The position numbers and the translations under genes are program-made. The notes beneath the pieces were generated by a model. That model searched no databases, was not told the DNA's origin, and saw nothing but the letters and a program-made list of their open reading frames with translations. 64,000 nt of DNA from Branchipolynoe longqiensis. Taxonomy: Eukaryota > Annelida > Polychaeta > Phyllodocida > Polynoidae. This document shows, one piece after another, positions 1 through 10,205 of the stretch (position 1 is its first letter; each line of letters begins with the position of its first letter). The stretch is from positions 79,491,911-79,555,910 of the forward strand of contig CM059198.1 of the NCBI GenBank assembly GCA_030323885.1, written 5' to 3'.

Positions 1-119
1 CCAACAGTTCTACACTGCAGACAGTATGCATGACCTTTTTACTAAGGTAAAACAGGAAAACATTTTAGCCTTTTTGAGGGCAGCTGGACTGTACCACCTC
101 ATATAGTTTACTAAATAGA

Positions 120-346
120 TTCTATCAATTATTAATCAAACTTTTCTTTTTCTATGGGAATTTGTTTCCCTTGACCACAAATATATGATTGTGAGCTTTC
201 TAATTTAATGAGTATCTATTGGCACATAATTAATTGATTGTCTGCTTTTACATGTAAAAGCGATGGTTTGAACAAAAAATTAACATTTCTCGCCGTGAAT
301 ATGGCCTATGCTGCCGACACGGCGTAAAGCAACCACCAATCAATCA
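120..346 (+). repeat. Dispersed repeat, SINE-like 3' end, copy 1
   Basis: This stretch matches, in reverse complement, positions 10999-11200. Shared landmarks are a TTTCCCTTG-centred segment, a TTTTACATGTAAAAGC-like segment, and the terminal block GCCGACACGGCGTAAAGC followed by a run of (CAAT)n. A short-period tail after a conserved block is typical of the 3' end of SINEs and non-LTR elements; that family assignment is inference. No open reading frame of note lies in it. Positions 1-119 show nothing recognisable. Confidence 0.6.
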
Positions 347-868
347 AGCAGGATACATGACAAAGTGTTTTGTTTGAGGACATTGAAATTTTGTACATCA
401 TTTTATTGTTTCAGAGGGAGATATGGTGTAAAAGTGTATTCATGTATGAAACTAATGATAGGCGGACAGTACACGGAATGTTATGACCATCCATCAACAC
501 ATGCACACATCAATGTGTATAGCGTGTGTAACGAACCTGGACTGAACTTTAACGGAACCAATTGGTACAAACCAGTTTCGTGCACAGGACTGAGTCGGCA
601 TCATAAGTGGTGTTCAATTTGTATTCATCTTTATGTTACCTTGATTTATTGCACTTCTATATCAGTAACACTACTGTGGTTCCCGGGTTTCACACCTGGA
701 GGGCTCGCAGCACTGCATGGAGGCTGCATCGTGCAGCCCGGTGCACTAGACTGTTCATTCGGTCTCCAGCTGCGCTCGACGCGACTACTGAGGTCTGTTT
801 TTGTTTCTCTTCCGGTAGAGCATTTGGGCCAGCCAGATATCACTCTCACGTTACTATTGATTGATTAA

Positions 869-1118
869 TATAATATTATTCTGTGAGACATTAATTGGAT
901 GCTAGCTGTCTCCATTTCTATTAATTAAGAGCGGCTAACAGGTCCAAGGCCTATTATAGCTGTATCCTATTTATTGATTGATTGATATCCATGGTCGATA
1001 TCACATACTACTATGCTAATTGATTATCATGCTATTATTGATTGTTTGTCCAATGCTAATTGTTCATCGTTGATATCGCATTCCACAATGCTATTTGATA
1101 TCACGACAAATAAGCGAA
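869..1118. other. Non-coding AT-rich stretch with GATATC and TGATTG motifs
   Basis: No gene is seen here. The sequence carries repeated TGATTGATTG tracts and several GATATC/GATATCAC words, giving it a weakly periodic look. It lies just beyond the 3' end of the RNase H remnant of element F on the minus strand. It could be a decayed terminal region of that element, but nothing proves this. Confidence 0.3.
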
Positions 1119-1491
1119 TTAACAAAAATAAAATTGGTGGCAGCATAAGCTTCTTGCAACATCTACATTGCCTATCCTGGCAATGCTATATGGTTGGGTA
1201 AGGCGGCTCAGTGAGTCGCATATCTCATTAATAGTACTCGGTATGTAGCATGAAGTTATGTCATAATTGTTAATACATGAAAGCCAAAACAATTCTTTCA
1301 CCCAAGACATTATAATGGTATTTTTAGCAGGACCTGCTATGATAGCGGGGTGGACTGTTGTGTTGTCCGTGACGAACACTACATTCTTATTCTTCCATGC
1401 CGCAGACCAGCGTCTGGCAGCGGAAATTACTGCGAACATTTCACGCATGTTAATAAGTGCTTTGGTGCACGATTCATCGGGCACCGCTACG
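1119..1491 (-). pseudogene. RNase H domain of DIRS-type retroelement F (3' fragment)
   Basis: The minus-strand reading shows the RNase H fold typical of DIRS1-type RT proteins: FVTDNTTVHPAI, then MSWVKELFWLS, then YIPSTINEICDSLSRL, which carries the last catalytic Asp. The open frame runs beyond 1491 only because the LTR of Gypsy element A is read through, so residues upstream of HVAVPDESC are not native. The matching RT of the same element is found on the same strand at 5097-6125, on the other side of element A. RNase H would remove the RNA strand during reverse transcription. The copy is dead: it is split, frameshifted upstream and has no recognisable recombinase after it. Confidence 0.75.
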
Positions 1492-1684
1492 TGTGAAAGT
1501 ACAACGTCTGAACACTTTGACTTCTGGATACTGAATGGTTTATTCACGGCCTAGGGCTCGCTCAACCCGCCGGCTAAACTTTCCATGACGTCATCTCATT
1601 AGCATAATCCTTTGTCTCAAACTCTGCATCTCGTTAACATATATTAGCCACATAGCTATACGTCTATTACGCATATATATCACA
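1492..1684 (-). repeat. 3' LTR of Gypsy element A
   Basis: Starts TGTGAAAGT and ends TATATCACA on the plus strand. It repeats directly at 4909-5096. The two LTRs differ by a 3-base and a 2-base insertion in this copy and by two visible substitutions near the GCATCTCGTTAAC segment. The element reads on the minus strand, so this is its 3' LTR. Flanks are CTACG on the left and CTAAG on the right of the element, which fits a 5-bp target duplication with one mismatch. Confidence 0.9.
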
Positions 1685-1698
1685 TCCCCCCCTCAAAG
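1685..1698 (-). promoter_or_regulatory. Polypurine tract of element A
   Basis: Read on the minus strand, this is CTTTGAGGGGGGGA immediately next to the 3' LTR. That is the place and composition expected for the plus-strand primer of an LTR retrotransposon. Confidence 0.75.
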
Positions 1699-1924
1699 TA
1701 TTTCTGAAACATGAAAGGTTTCAAAATAACCATCAACATACCATATAACAGTCAAACGAATGCACAATAACATATATGCATACTTAACTGAAACACAAGT
1801 CCTTGGAAATGTCCAAGCGCCCTATGGCACTGAAGTCCTTCACTGTCAGGCTGTAATGCCTCACGTTATAAATTGTCCAGCAAACATTCAATATAAAAAA
1901 CACAGCTGAAAATATATCTTAATC

Positions 1925-4909
1925 CTACATGCACATGCTATATGTGTAAACACTCAATCTAATCAGCCGACCTGCCCTACTTAGATTAGCTGCACTGTTT
2001 ACATTCGGCAACGACGCTGACCTAGTTTGCTTTTGCCCGACCAGTTTGGTCCGCCCCTCCAAAGGCGCCCTAATAATCTGCACTCGGTTTCGATATAACA
2101 TATGACCTGACTCGTTCAAAATTTGATATGCTCTCCCAGAAATACCAGTCCGACCCAAAATAACCCCTTTTTTCCATTCCCCAGCATGATTCTTGTATTT
2201 TATTTTATCTCCGACTTTCATAGGTTTGTGTGGCTTTCCACATTTCTTGTCATGAAACGCTTTCTGACTTTGCTGCCGTTTAGCCGTCTGGACCTTCTTT
2301 GGATGTTGCATTTCAGGTACCAAAATTTCTTCCGCCATTGGCAATCTACCTCTCAGCCTCCTGCTCATGAGCAGCTGAGCCGGAGATGCATTCAAGACGG
2401 GCAATGGAGTGTTACGATAATTCAGCAAAGCTAACTGAAAATCTGAATCAGTCTTCTCACATTTCTTTAACATGTCCTTGACTGTTTGCACAAACTGTTC
2501 CACCTGTCCATTACTGCGAGGATATTGTGGACTGGAATACACGGCCTTAAACCCATAGTGGTGTGCAAACTCCCTATACTCATGTCTCTTAAACTGCAGA
2601 CCATTGTCCAAAATAACCTGACTAGGAATACCGTGCCTTGCAAAATTATCCTTCAACGCTTCAATAACAGTGACAGACGACATATCGCCCAACAGCGTCA
2701 CCTCTGGATATTTCGTGTAATAATCTACAGTTATCAGGTAATTCTTATGGTTTAACTCAAACAAGTCTGCACCAACTTTTTCATACAGTTGACAGGCGAT
2801 CGGGTGATTTATCAACGGCTCGTTATGCAAATTTTTCCAGTTGTTTTGGCAAGTGTCACACCGACTGACATTATCTTCAATTTGCTTATTCATATTCGGC
2901 CAAAACATACAGTCCCGTGCCAGCTGCTTGGACTTTGTCACACCCAAGTGTGTCTCGTGTAATGCCTCAATCATTTCACCATGTAGACCCGGAGGAACCA
3001 CCACCCGATTTCCTTTCATGACCAGATTATTTTCTATCGTTAACTCGTGTTTGTGTGGGATGTACTGTCTCAGACACGGCGGTGTCTGTATGCGTGTAGT
3101 GTCCCACCCATCTTCAATGTGTGAGATCAGCATGGACATGGATACATCCTTTTCATATTCTCTGACAATCTTACTCAACAAACTGGACAGTTGAATGTCC
3201 ACTGCGGCAATGCAGAACGTGTCATCGAACAGGTTACCATGACCTACTTTGGCACTATGCGCCCTGGACAAAGTGTCTGCAAAAAACATCAAAGAACCCT
3301 TCACATGACATAGCTGAATATCATAATTTTGCAACCGCATTCGCATTGTCTGTATCTTAGCCGAAAGTTTATGAATTGGTTTCTGCATTATCGCCACTAA
3401 CGGCTTGTGGTCCGTTTGAATCTGAACTTCCTTGCCAAAGATATAGTCATGAAACCTCTGGCATCCGAAACATATGGCAAGCATTTCTTTTTCAATAGTG
3501 GCATAGCCACACTGCGCTGAGTCAAGCACACGAGATGCGAGTGCGATTGGCTTGTCATCTTGCATCAACACGGCGCCTAAACCTGACTGACAAGCATCTA
3601 CTTGGATAACAATGGGTTTCTTAACAGTGTAATATGACAACACAGGAGCAGTTCTTAACTTTTCCTTCAACTTATCAAACGCGCCCTGCTGTTCGGTCTG
3701 CCAGTGCCACGCGATGTCCTTAGCCAGGAGCATGCGTAGTGGTTTGGCTATCTCGGACATGTTGGGTATAAACTTGTGTACATATCCAACCATGCCCAGG
3801 AACCTTTGGACCCCTTGTTTGCCACGCGGCTCTGGCATGTCAATTATTGCTTGCACTCTGTCTGGGTCAGGCTTCACACCCTGCTGGGTAAGTTGATGAC
3901 CTACATACTTCACTGTAGTCCTACATAGCAAAGATTTTGTTTCGTTCAATTTATGGTTAACCGTCCTAGCTCGGCTCAACACAGCTCGGAGCCGCTCATT
4001 GTGCTCCTCAACCTTTGACCCATATACCAAAATGTTGTCTGTGACTATCCCGATACCGGGTATATCGCCCATGACACGGTGCATTTCCTGAATAAAAATG
4101 TCACCGGCTGTTTTGATGCCAAAAGGCAAGTGGGTGTACCTGTACTGGCCCCACAGAGTATTGAATGTGCACAGACATGAACTTTCTTCATCTAACGCTA
4201 TCTGCCAATAACCTGTCATTGCATCCAAAACTGAAAGATATTTCGCATCTGCCGTTTTGGCAATAATTTTGTCAATCGTTTTGGTAGGGAAAGGCCCTCT
4301 CTTTATCGCCTTGTTCAACTTAGTCGGATCCAGACAAATCCTTGTCTTGTTTTGTTTTTTTGCGATAGTTATGGAGTTAACCCACTTGGTAGGTTCATCT
4401 TGTTCAACTATGACACCTAACTCTACCATGCGATCAAGCTCACTACGTACCTTACCCTGAATGGCAAATGGAATCCGTCTAGGCGGATCAATAGCAGGTT
4501 GTACAGATTTATCGACATGAATGACAGCATTTGCTTTGATCAACCCCAAACCCTGAAACACATCTTTGTATTCGCTTACCAGCTTCTCCGCCTGAGCGCT
4601 GGGACTGTTCGTCGGCTTGGAAATGTTCGTCACCCACCCCGGAGCAACTCTGTCAAAGACGTACCTCGGCAGCACGTTCGCCTCCGACCCGGTGTCAAGC
4701 TTGAACTTGACAGGACAACTATTCACCCGAACGATCGCATGCCACAGCTCGGCATCTTGCTCGGCACCATGGTCCATGGCACTGACAAACAGATCCGTTG
4801 CCAGCACATTGACCTCCGCCGGATCCGGGTCTTGCTCAGCATTGTGGGGGTCGGGCTCGCAAACCCGGCAACGTATTAGTGGGCGGCATTCTTCCTCATC
4901 TGACACCAT
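1925..4909 (-). CDS. pol: Gypsy-type pol polyprotein, element A (gag-less, RT mutated)
   Basis: A single 994-residue frame with truncated aspartic protease (DTGS at residues 72-75; the following ~75 residues present in the related element C are missing), reverse transcriptase (motif A Asp at ~229), RNase H (QVDACQSGLGA ~436-446, ADTLSRAH ~544-551), integrase zinc finger (H651/H654, C684/C687) and integrase core D715, D768, E804 (a D,D35E spacing). The RT catalytic pair reads VTDN at 289-292 instead of the usual x-x-D-D; the codon at 4034-4036 gives Asn. No gag precedes it. The first ATG straddles the LTR/primer-site boundary, so MVSD is encoded by the primer-binding site. This start is an open-frame start and may not be used. 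The protein would be unable to copy DNA by itself. Confidence 0.92.
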   Translation of the reverse strand: MVSDEEECRPLIRCRVCEPDPHNAEQDPDPAEVNVLATDLFVSAMDHGAEQDAELWHAIVRVNSCPVKFKLDTGSEANVLPRYVFDRVAPGWVTNISKPTNSPSAQAEKLVSEYKDVFQGLGLIKANAVIHVDKSVQPAIDPPRRIPFAIQGKVRSELDRMVELGVIVEQDEPTKWVNSITIAKKQNKTRICLDPTKLNKAIKRGPFPTKTIDKIIAKTADAKYLSVLDAMTGYWQIALDEESSCLCTFNTLWGQYRYTHLPFGIKTAGDIFIQEMHRVMGDIPGIGIVTDNILVYGSKVEEHNERLRAVLSRARTVNHKLNETKSLLCRTTVKYVGHQLTQQGVKPDPDRVQAIIDMPEPRGKQGVQRFLGMVGYVHKFIPNMSEIAKPLRMLLAKDIAWHWQTEQQGAFDKLKEKLRTAPVLSYYTVKKPIVIQVDACQSGLGAVLMQDDKPIALASRVLDSAQCGYATIEKEMLAICFGCQRFHDYIFGKEVQIQTDHKPLVAIMQKPIHKLSAKIQTMRMRLQNYDIQLCHVKGSLMFFADTLSRAHSAKVGHGNLFDDTFCIAAVDIQLSSLLSKIVREYEKDVSMSMLISHIEDGWDTTRIQTPPCLRQYIPHKHELTIENNLVMKGNRVVVPPGLHGEMIEALHETHLGVTKSKQLARDCMFWPNMNKQIEDNVSRCDTCQNNWKNLHNEPLINHPIACQLYEKVGADLFELNHKNYLITVDYYTKYPEVTLLGDMSSVTVIEALKDNFARHGIPSQVILDNGLQFKRHEYREFAHHYGFKAVYSSPQYPRSNGQVEQFVQTVKDMLKKCEKTDSDFQLALLNYRNTPLPVLNASPAQLLMSRRLRGRLPMAEEILVPEMQHPKKVQTAKRQQSQKAFHDKKCGKPHKPMKVGDKIKYKNHAGEWKKGVILGRTGISGRAYQILNESGHMLYRNRVQIIRAPLEGRTKLVGQKQTRSASLPNVNSAANLSRAGRLIRLSVYTYSMCM
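4897..4908 (-). promoter_or_regulatory. tRNA-Leu-type primer-binding site, element A
   Basis: On the minus strand the 5' LTR is followed at once by TGGTGTCAGATG. Animal tRNA-Leu genes end in a CTGACA acceptor strand plus CCA, so this is complementary to the tRNA-Leu 3' end. Elements B and E carry the same 12 bases at the same place. Confidence 0.75.
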
Positions 4910-5096
4910 GTGAAAGTACGTCTGAACACTTTGACTTCTGGATACTGAATGGTTTATTCACGGCCTAGGGCTCGCTCAACCCGCCGGCTAAACTTTCCAT
5001 GACGTCATCTCATTAGCATAATCCTTTGTCTCAAACTCTGCATTTCATTAACATATATTAGCCACATAGCTATACGTCTATTACGCATATATCACA
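4909..5096 (-). repeat. 5' LTR of Gypsy element A
   Basis: 188-bp direct repeat of 1492-1684, TG...CA bounded. It is the 5' LTR because the element reads on the minus strand. High identity to its partner points to a fairly recent insertion. Confidence 0.9.
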
Positions 5097-6125
5097 CTAA
5101 GTTGTGAGTAAGTTTAAGGTCCTGCAATGCACTCTAATTAAACGAGCTGGCTAGCCAGTCATTCATATACATTGCGCTAAACCCCCCAATTTAACACTTC
5201 TGAATAGATGGCTACCGATTCAACGAACCGAGCTGCTCAAGCTGTTTTCGCATAGCATTTTTACGTTCATAGAGTGAAGAGAGCGTAGCTATAACATTAG
5301 TAATTTTATCCTCAGGTAGGGTTAATTCTAACGTCCGAGAATCTATAATAATACCCAGGAACCTTATTTTAGTGCTGGAGGGTGTTCACTTCTTAAAGCT
5401 TATGAAGAAGCCTAGTCTTCGAAGTATGGCTATAATAGTGTGTTGTGCCCGTGTGGCCTCCTCCATACCCTGACATATCACGCAATAACTGTCAAGGTAG
5501 TTAACAACCCTTCCAATTCCCTCCCTCAAAGCACATCTGACTATCACATGTCTGACATTTTTTGAAAGATGAAGGGACTTGAGGAGAGGCCCATGCAGAG
5601 GCGGGTGTCAAGCAGATAAGTTAACTCGTCATCAAATTCCCAGACTAATCCCTGTCTAATTTGGTTAGTTGGGTGGATTGAGACCGCCCTATAACCATCT
5701 TTGATGTCGACAGTTGACATACAGTCCGCCATCTCCATCAATTCTATCACGGTATCTATAGGCATACTGCTATAACTAAATTGTTCACATACGTCTTGTA
5801 CGCAAGTGTTTACAGAGTTGTGCTTTGGCTTACTGCAATCTACGATTGTTCTTACTATCTCGTCCTCTTTTGGGACACAAAATAGGCCGTGAGAGCATGT
5901 CGGTTTGTCAGGGGCCAGTATGAAGATATCTTGCTCTAGCTCTGCTAGTAGCCGTTCTGTAATAGCTTCTTTATCATGGATATTCCATACTCTAGCCTTG
6001 TTATTGTCAAATTCTAAACTACAGTCAGGATTTATTATGTGAAATCCGAAAGTAACACCCCGTAGTATGTGTGCCAATGATGTTCGCAATCCCCTCACAG
6101 GAAAAGTTCTACGAAAAACTGGCAA
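5097..6125 (-). pseudogene. Reverse transcriptase of DIRS-type element F
   Basis: The upstream part (6125-5544) is one 193-residue frame containing IVDCSKPKHNSV, MSTVDIKDGYRAVSI (RT motif A) and CMGLSSSPFIFQKMSD. After a frame change the strand continues with VNYLDSYCVI, where the usual YLDD catalytic pair is YLDS, then AILRRLGFF and FLGIIIDSRTLEL. This layout is the DIRS1-type RT and closely parallels element D at 31742-32330. The protein would copy element RNA. Frameshifts, a stop codon after the LGFFIS segment, the altered catalytic pair and the Gypsy insertion show that it is dead. The RNase H part continues at 1491-1119. Confidence 0.8.
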
Positions 6126-6250
6126 GGTTTAAATTGAGTCATGACGCAATCAATTTGATGGCGGCAGTCACAATCGCCCCCAACACATGATTGGTAAAAA
6201 TAGAATTGCGATTGGGACCCGTTTTGATACTCACGGAGAGTTACTTCATA

Positions 6251-6637
6251 CTAGCAGTCATTTTCAAAGAGGTTACCAACAGTCAGAATATCATTTGGTT
6301 CAATACCGTTAGGATGTATCCACTTACTCGTGTTAGTTTTACTAATGTTGAAAGTATTACCTTCAAAATCAATTTCAGCGCATTTTACCTCATTAATTGC
6401 ACTGTCACTCCATTTATAGGGACTGCCAACGTGTGACCACCGGTCACACAACTTATTTCTGGTATTATCAGCTCTCTGAGCACCTTTAATTTCTGAAACC
6501 CAAGAATTTAGTGGTGGTATTATTATCACATTCATTAACAACATGTTGAACAGAGTGAACAATTGGGTCGTCTGCGGAAGCCTCTGTCTTCTCACCTGCA
6601 CACGGAATGTAGACATTGTGCATGTTACAAAAAACAT
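6251..6637 (-). CDS. Unrecognised reading frame within element F
   Basis: A 128-residue frame between the gag-like part and the RT of element F, on the same strand. I do not recognise it. It has a hydrophobic stretch near the start (FTLFNMLLMNVIIIPP), then a hydrophilic Trp/Asn-rich part (CDRWSHVGSPYKWSD). By position it could be the spacer between gag and pol or the N-terminal part of pol, as DIRS-type pol proteins often have a poorly conserved region before the RT. It could also be chance. Positions 6638-7030 hold nothing I can name. Confidence 0.3.
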   Translation of the reverse strand: MFFVTCTMSTFRVQVRRQRLPQTTQLFTLFNMLLMNVIIIPPLNSWVSEIKGAQRADNTRNKLCDRWSHVGSPYKWSDSAINEVKCAEIDFEGNTFNISKTNTSKWIHPNGIEPNDILTVGNLFENDC

Positions 6638-7027
6638 GGGTAATTGAATGTGTATGACCGACGTCTTACTTAGCTTGGATACAAAGCATCTATTCTATTT
6701 ATAGACTAAGGCCCAGTGCTGCGCCTCCCCGCCACCTAGCGTAAGAATTCCATATTAACCAAATAGCCGCCGAGGTTATAGGTCTGATTCACTTTCGCCG
6801 TGACCGCAGGTCGTTCAACATCGTCTCCTAAGCCTTTCGTTCTAAGCCATCCCACCCACCCATACTGTTATATTCGGTGGGGTCAAGTTCTGTAAGCCTT
6901 GAACTCATGATACTACACTCTGATATGTGACGATAAAACAAGACAATAATAAATACCAATATTAAAGTCTATCGGTCTTTCCTGTTTTCAATTAGTTTCA
7001 ACATTAGAATTGACAGTAGGTATTTTC

Positions 7028-8580
7028 AATTCACTTTGGTGCAACTGTGACGGCCGTGAGTCCGCGACGAAGACTTCCCACAGTAATGACCGAAGCCACA
7101 TTTGTCCTCGGTAAAGGCCCTGTCACATTACGGCGTATGGTGGGAGCGTATGGCGGCGTAGCGGCATTACGTCATATACGTCGGCATACGCCGCATACGC
7201 TACTCATACGCTACTCATACGCTACTCATACGCTACTCATACGCCGCCAGTGCCGCAACATGCCGGCGTATGTGAAGCGTATGAGGCATACGCCGCCATA
7301 CGCTTTCATAAATTCGTCCGTCCAATTTTTTTTGTGCATGCTCAAAAAAACACGACCTATGAGGGCGTATGGCCCATAATGTCAAAAAATGTCACAGCAC
7401 GCTCCCATACGCTCCCATACGCTCCTCATACGCTCCTCGTACGCTCCTCATAGGTCCCCCATACGCTCAAACACACCCGAAAGTGGCACCAGCACGGCGT
7501 ACGTAGGTTTTCAATACGCTCCCGCCATACGCCGTAATGTGACAGCCCCTTACGGTCACAGCAGCCCTCACGGTTTCACCTGAAGCAAGGCCGTTTCCCT
7601 TCACTTTTTTGGTTTGACTTACAGTAGTTCTCCTGCTTGCTTGTTTTACGTTGCCGAGTATTAGGTAGGCCATAGTGAAGGACACTCACCATTATGGAGT
7701 TTGCTGAAGGAGGCGAAACCCAGGGTGTCTGCCAGCTTCCTTATTTCAGCGTCGTATTCAGTATGTGCACAGTCGTTGAACTTGTCACTTATAGCTCTGT
7801 TTGCAAGGAAAGTTACATGCTGTTAGAAGACTCTGTAGTCCTTTACTGTAATGTCCTCCTAGTCTAGAACCCATTTAGAGGCTGCTTCAATTAGTTTGTA
7901 AGCGTTAAGCTTCCGAACCTCCTTCAAACTTACCATGTAACGCTTGAGCGACTACTTACTTCTTTGCCGACATGAACTGCTCCTGCTCCTGCTGCCTGAA
8001 CCTGACTTGCTTCTATGGCGGTGGTGGCATTCCCGTGACTGGTGACGTGACCTCATCAGGCCATATGTTGAGTGTTCCCCAGGTCTGCCGCTGTCAAGCG
8101 GCGGTGTCATCACAGTAGCTGGCAAGGTGACACCTGCGGTCGCCTCGACTTTCACCTGTGCCTCGTCATCCGACACCGGTGTCATTGAATGCCTGCTAAT
8201 GTTTCCCGACGCCTCTTTAGTTCCATGATATGCTCCTCCTGCTCTATCCATTGAACGTCTTCCCACACCGCGCGTTCCCGCTCCTCCAGCGACATACTAC
8301 TTATGCTGATGACAAATTATCCACACTTGATTCTGCCATTTTTTGGGTAGTCTGCCTTGTCTGTCTTGTCAACTTCTCCTGCTTAGTTGCCACCTGTTTT
8401 GCCTGCTTTGCCGCCTGCTTAGCTTGGCGCCTGAGATAGGTCCCTCTATCGGTTTGTAAAGTTTTCCGATATTTGAGATATGGGCTATGGAGAACTATTC
8501 TATAATAAATTGCAACTTGTCTATGAAATGGTAAGTAAAACCAAAGGCATATAAGGTATATGTGGTGTTGGTGATCCATT
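7028..8580 (-). pseudogene. Gag-like protein of element F with split zinc knuckle
   Basis: On the minus strand three frame-shifted segments line up as a retroelement gag. An Ala/Lys/Gln-rich start (about 8500-8340) is followed by a Ser/Arg-rich segment (8266-7952). A conserved-looking block follows at about 7930-7690 with VRKLNAYKLIEAASKW, HVTFLANRAISDKFND and IRKLADTLGFASFSKL. Last comes a zinc knuckle: RPCFR plus an in-frame stop and GCCDR at ~7560-7600, then CGFGHYCGK and SRTHGRHSC at ~7105-7030. The inverted-repeat element at 7116-7549 sits between the two halves of the knuckle. Element D has the same knuckle (CFSFNKDHGC...CSLCGSKAHIRTKC), which supports the join. Gag would package element RNA. 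This copy is inactive. Confidence 0.6.
7116..7549. mobile_element. Non-autonomous inverted-repeat element (MITE) M1
   Basis: Ends are GGCCCTGTCACATTACGGCG on the left and its near-perfect inverse CGCCGTAATGTGACAGCCCC on the right. The interior is built from short words such as CATACGCTACT and CATACGCTCCC repeated in tandem. No transposase is encoded. The same terminal word GGCCCTGTCAC opens the larger element at 44012. It lies inside the zinc knuckle of element F gag. I could not see a clean target duplication. Confidence 0.75.
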
Positions 8581-8599
8581 ACTAATTAAAGATAGAAAT

Positions 8600-9070
8600 T
8601 GTATATCAATATAGATAGTGAGAGAGGGTCACTTCTTGACCTGAGAGAGGGTCACTTCTTGAGATGTGAGAGAGTCTTTGGAACTCTCTTCACATACCCA
8701 CTCCACCCCAAGTGTTATTTACGGATCACCGCACACCAGACACAACAGGGCACTGTAGCCAGACATAACCATGCCTTGGTTACAAGGATATTGAACCCTC
8801 ATTGGTTAATTTGGGAAAGCCTGTTGGTGATTGGAGGGATGGATCAGGTGTGTACACCCTTCTTGGATTCTAATAGCTATATATATAATAAACTAAGCAA
8901 GCTCCTTCTGGTTCCTTCTGCACACTCTATATCTTGCCTTCCTTCTCTATACTTGCCTGTAGTGATTTCCTATTTAACCTGCCTACACAACCACAGCTGC
9001 CGGCCATCAACCTTTTACAGGTTGCTTTGTGTGTTGAACCACAATCCGAACAGTAATACTTAGGCATAGC
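8600..9070. other. Non-coding stretch with a short duplication
   Basis: No gene is recognised. Positions 8618-8668 contain GAGAGAGGGTCACTTCTTGA twice in tandem. The rest has no feature I can support. Confidence 0.35.
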
Positions 9071-9246
9071 CTAGAATGTTCTCGAACGCACCTAGTTGCT
9101 CTGCCATGAATGCATTCCCAACAAATTTTCAACAAGGACTGCAGGCGCTCACCGGCGGCCTCATCACCCGTGATGCGGATCGTGCCCACCACCGTCCACT
9201 TGGAATGCAGAAACATGAGCGGAACGGGTGGGATCGGGATTTGGTG

Positions 9247-9310
9247 AAATACAATAATAATAATAATATAACAAATCGGGTAACAAGTAATAATAATAAT
9301 AATAATAACA
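9247..9310. repeat. (AAT)n microsatellite pair
   Basis: Two runs of AAT/ATA trinucleotides separated by a short unique word. Shortly downstream the sequence AGACGCAATGGAATGTC occurs twice (about 9386 and 9437), each copy followed by ATGTCCT. Confidence 0.8.
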
Positions 9311-9469
9311 ATTCAATATAATCGAGAAACGATTAACTATCCTCCACACCTTTATAATCATATAATGCTTATACTTAAAATAAAGCAGACGCAATGGAAT
9401 GTCGATGTCCTGAATTATTACGATTTTCCATATAAAGAAGACGCAATGGAATGTCAATGTCCTCTCCCT

Positions 9470-10205
9470 CACCCCAAGGTGGGAGTATATTAGAATCTGT
9501 AACCCATCTATGGGAAATCAAATGTTTTCATGATGGAAAGCGTTTACCACAATCTATACAAGTAATATTGTTATTCTTTGAAACTTTCTGTCTTTTACTA
9601 GTATCATCATTAACATCTTCAACATTTTCATCTTTCCTGAATTTTGGAGAGAAAAAAATGCAGTAGCAGAAGATAATGATGCTGATGCAGTGGGAGTAGA
9701 TGATGTTGATGCAACGGGAGTAGAAATATAATTCCCATGTTGTACTCGCATATGTGTAATAAGAATTCTACTATTCTCCAAAATGTGTGAACATAGAGAA
9801 CATCAAATTCTATGTATGTTCATATGTCTCAATGAATCTCTCATGTGAGAAAAACTGATTTCACATTCTCCACACTTGAAAGTGTTGGAACTAGTAATAG
9901 TAGAAGTATCAGCAGGAATAGTAATGGTAGTAGTAGTAGTAGTAGTAGTATCAGCAACAGCAACTGATTGTTATTTCGAATGTGATCATGAACACGATCG
10001 TGATCGTGATCCATTTCTGGAAGTGTATCTATTCTCATGTCTTCTTCATCCCAGTAAGGAACTGAATACCTTCCAACATCGATTGCAAGTGAGCGATTGT
10101 AGTGATGCGTGATATGTGCAGACTCTGGAGTGATGCTCCCGCAAACCAGAAGAGGAAGTACACATCTTTGAGCATGTGTGGCATGAATGCATCTGAAAAT
10201 AAATA
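9470..10205 (-). pseudogene. C2H2 zinc-finger protein pseudogene
   Basis: Minus-strand frames contain a series of C2H2-type fingers: SCHTCSKMCTSSSGLREHH, LTCNRCWKVFSSLLG, FKCGECEISFSHMRDSLRHM followed by NIH, CSLCSHILENSRILITHMR and ITCIDCGKRFPS...HLISH. Such fingers usually bind DNA or RNA. The fingers are joined by Thr/Ser- and Asp/His-rich linkers, including a CAT/CTA trinucleotide run at 9929-9950 that encodes poly-Thr or poly-Leu depending on frame. At least two frameshifts (one in a T run near 9650) and three in-frame TGA codons break it. It could instead be one or more exons of a decayed host gene or a finger module carried by a transposon. Confidence 0.55.

Noticed and set aside
308..868. 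186-residue plus-strand frame with an acceptor-like TTTTATTGTTTCAG before 415
   Set aside because: The first part is the SINE-like repeat. The Cys-containing middle (about 415-610) looks somewhat protein-like, but no donor site or known domain could be matched, so I do not call an exon.
7057..7379. Plus-strand frame across M1
   Set aside because: It is a translation of CATACGC-type tandem words and has no known domain.
9841..10038. Leu-rich hydrophobic frame resembling a membrane segment
   Set aside because: The poly-Leu run comes from a TAG/CTA trinucleotide microsatellite read in one frame; the better frame gives poly-Thr between zinc fingers.
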